Positions 63,601-64,000 of a stretch of 64,000 bases of DNA are shown here, piece after piece (the stretch's first letter is position 1; every line of letters starts with the position of its first letter). The notes below the pieces were generated by a model. It was not told the DNA's origin. It saw only the letters and a program-made list of their open reading frames with translations, and did not search any database. The stretch is from Xiphophorus maculatus (taxonomy: Eukaryota; Chordata; Actinopteri; Cyprinodontiformes; Poeciliidae): positions 24,516,368-24,580,367 of the forward strand of contig NC_036458.1 of the NCBI RefSeq assembly GCF_002775205.1, in the 5' to 3' direction. Both the position numbers and the translations under genes were made by a program.

Positions 63601-64000
63601 GCTGGCTGGGAGCGACGGAGGTATATAAAAGTTCTGCTCTCTTCTGTTTCTTTGCTGGTCTTCAATCCAGACTGGCAGTCGCCGCTCCAATTTCTCTGCC
63701 ACTCCGCGCCGCCAGCAGCATCAGAACAACAGCACTAACTCCATGATGCAGCCGCCGCACGGAGCACACAGCCAGCAGGAGGCGCTCCCATCCCACTGCG
63801 TGGCAGCCATGTCCCAGGGCGGGCCGGGGGCCAGCCAGCCGGTGGCGGATCCTCACCAGGTAGGGGACGGCCAGACCGTCTGCAGGTTCCTGAGCAGGAC
63901 CCCCGCTGAGATGTTGCTGTGTGTCCCAGCAGGGCCGGCCCAGCTCCGTGTCCTCTCAGAGCAGCCAGCAGAGCATGAGGAGCTCCTCCAGCAACAAGCA
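57627..64000 (+). CDS. C2H2 zinc-finger protein, partial (runs off the window)
   Basis: Likely a nuclear DNA-binding protein; I cannot name it. The finger style (KHASSLLNHKLTHKTG, then MSLRNHMRIH) recalls ZNF646-like proteins, but this is weak. Exons: 57627-57895 (open in phase 0 from its acceptor; first in-frame ATG 57729), 59504-59750, a possible duplicated exon 61611-61700, 63671-63860, and 63930 or 63933 to the edge. Exon 1 has Ser-rich and poly-Pro stretches, then finger 1 (YVCDLCNCAYKHASSLLNHK). Exon 2 has finger 2 (CDFCSKPYTNYMSLRNHMRIH), finger 3 (CDLCGKAFRLARYLRNHQRIH) and an atypical finger (CPSCCKSYRTMLELAQHRC). Later exons are Gln/Ser-rich and disordered. All junctions keep phase. 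The next finger cluster is presumably beyond the right edge. An upstream coding exon before 57627 cannot be excluded. Confidence 0.75.
58263..58796. mobile_element. Nonautonomous TIR element with perfect 18-bp ends
   Basis: GGCTACATTCACACTGCA at 58263-58280 is exactly complementary to 58779-58796. The 534-base element has no coding capacity and matches, from memory, a common fish DNA-transposon family. TAT flanks both ends and may be a 3-bp target duplication. It lies in intron 1 of the zinc-finger gene. Confidence 0.7.
58814..59337 (-). mobile_element. 5'-truncated LINE insertion with open C-terminal frame
   Basis: On the minus strand a frame of about 98 codons runs WYGSSTSADKKALQRVVRAA, later LNDSSHPDHGLFQLLPSGKR, to NSFYPMAIMALNSK. 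This is the classical C terminus of fish non-LTR retrotransposon reverse transcriptases. It ends in a tail of AAGAT units (seen as ATAAGATAAGATAAGAT on the plus strand at 58816). The N-terminal and catalytic parts are missing, so it is a dead-on-arrival copy, antisense to the zinc-finger gene. Confidence 0.8.
59355..59450. repeat. TATCGG-rich dispersed repeat fragment
   Basis: GATTGGTATCGGTATCGGCC, with CATCGGTATTGGAAGTGAAG, is a common fish repeat motif. It ends only about 55 bases before the exon 2 acceptor. Confidence 0.4.
61539..61595. repeat. (GT)n microsatellite before the duplicated exon
   Basis: GT/GTTT run ending about 15 bases before the candidate acceptor of the duplicated zinc-finger exon. 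Confidence 0.9.
61611..61700 (+). CDS. Duplicated single-finger exon of the zinc-finger gene
   Basis: Ninety bases, phase 0 to phase 0, preceded by TTCATAAG and followed by GTTGGT. It encodes NRFNCPSCFKSYRTMLDLAQ followed by HRCSAAAKNQ. It matches the end of exon 2 (59661-59750) at 26 of 30 residues and 76 of 90 bases, with six of ten differing codons synonymous. The polypyrimidine tract is replaced by a GT repeat, so whether it is spliced in is uncertain. Confidence 0.55.
62740..63100. repeat. ATTAAT-rich dispersed repeat fragment in zinc-finger intron
   Basis: Motifs TCGATTAATCATTAAC and GAATAATCAATAGCTGCAGCC resemble a fish repeat with GATTAATCG units ending in GCAGCCC. Boundaries are approximate. 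Confidence 0.35.
63924..63932 (+). promoter_or_regulatory. Tandem NAGNAG splice acceptor
   Basis: CCCAGCAG precedes the exon GGCCGGCCC. Either AG can serve, adding or dropping one Gln (DPHQ-QGRPSS or DPHQ-GRPSS) without changing the frame. Confidence 0.6.

Overview
The window reads as teleost fish nuclear DNA. It has split vertebrate genes with GT-AG introns, long A+T-rich introns full of microsatellites, and fish-type dispersed repeats (non-LTR retrotransposon tails, TIR elements, a Sleeping Beauty-type Tc1 relic, an LTR-element relic). No operons, ribosome-binding sites or CRISPR arrays are present. Exon models were built by hand: splice sites were chosen so that reading phase is kept and the protein matches the family as remembered. 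No alignment was run.

Layout. (1) 1-11019, minus strand: complete csnk1d (casein kinase 1 delta), nine coding exons. (2) 12565-20665, plus: complete engase (cytosolic endo-beta-N-acetylglucosaminidase, GH85), 14 exons. (3) 22818-31927, minus: complete scpep1 (lysosomal serine carboxypeptidase), 13 exons, with an LTR-retroelement relic in intron 8. (4) 32645-37300, plus: complete coil (coilin), 7 exons, head-to-head with scpep1 across about 0.7 kb. (5) 38822-50977, plus: complete rab11fip4 (Rab11 effector), 15 exons, 3' UTR to about 52.88 kb. (6) 57627 to the right edge, plus: 5' part of a C2H2 zinc-finger gene I cannot name, with a duplicated zinc-finger exon. A CpG-rich stretch at 54.76-55.72 kb may be its promoter.

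The genes do not form one pathway: clock/Wnt kinase, free-glycan catabolism, lysosomal peptidase, Cajal-body scaffold, recycling-endosome adaptor, DNA-binding protein. Their human orthologues all lie on chromosome 17 (17q25, 17q22, 17q11), so this is a compact fish block of chromosome 17 synteny. Csnk1d/engase and scpep1/coil are divergent pairs that may share promoters; engase and scpep1 converge.

I see no obviously new multi-gene system. The observations most worth checking are the duplicated zinc-finger exon, a required GC-AG intron in engase, a missing C-terminal segment in CK1 delta, perfect hairpins in scpep1 intron 12 and upstream of coil, a CA repeat fused to a rab11fip4 splice donor, an intact pair of 18-bp TIRs, and the LTR-element leader with repeated hairpins.
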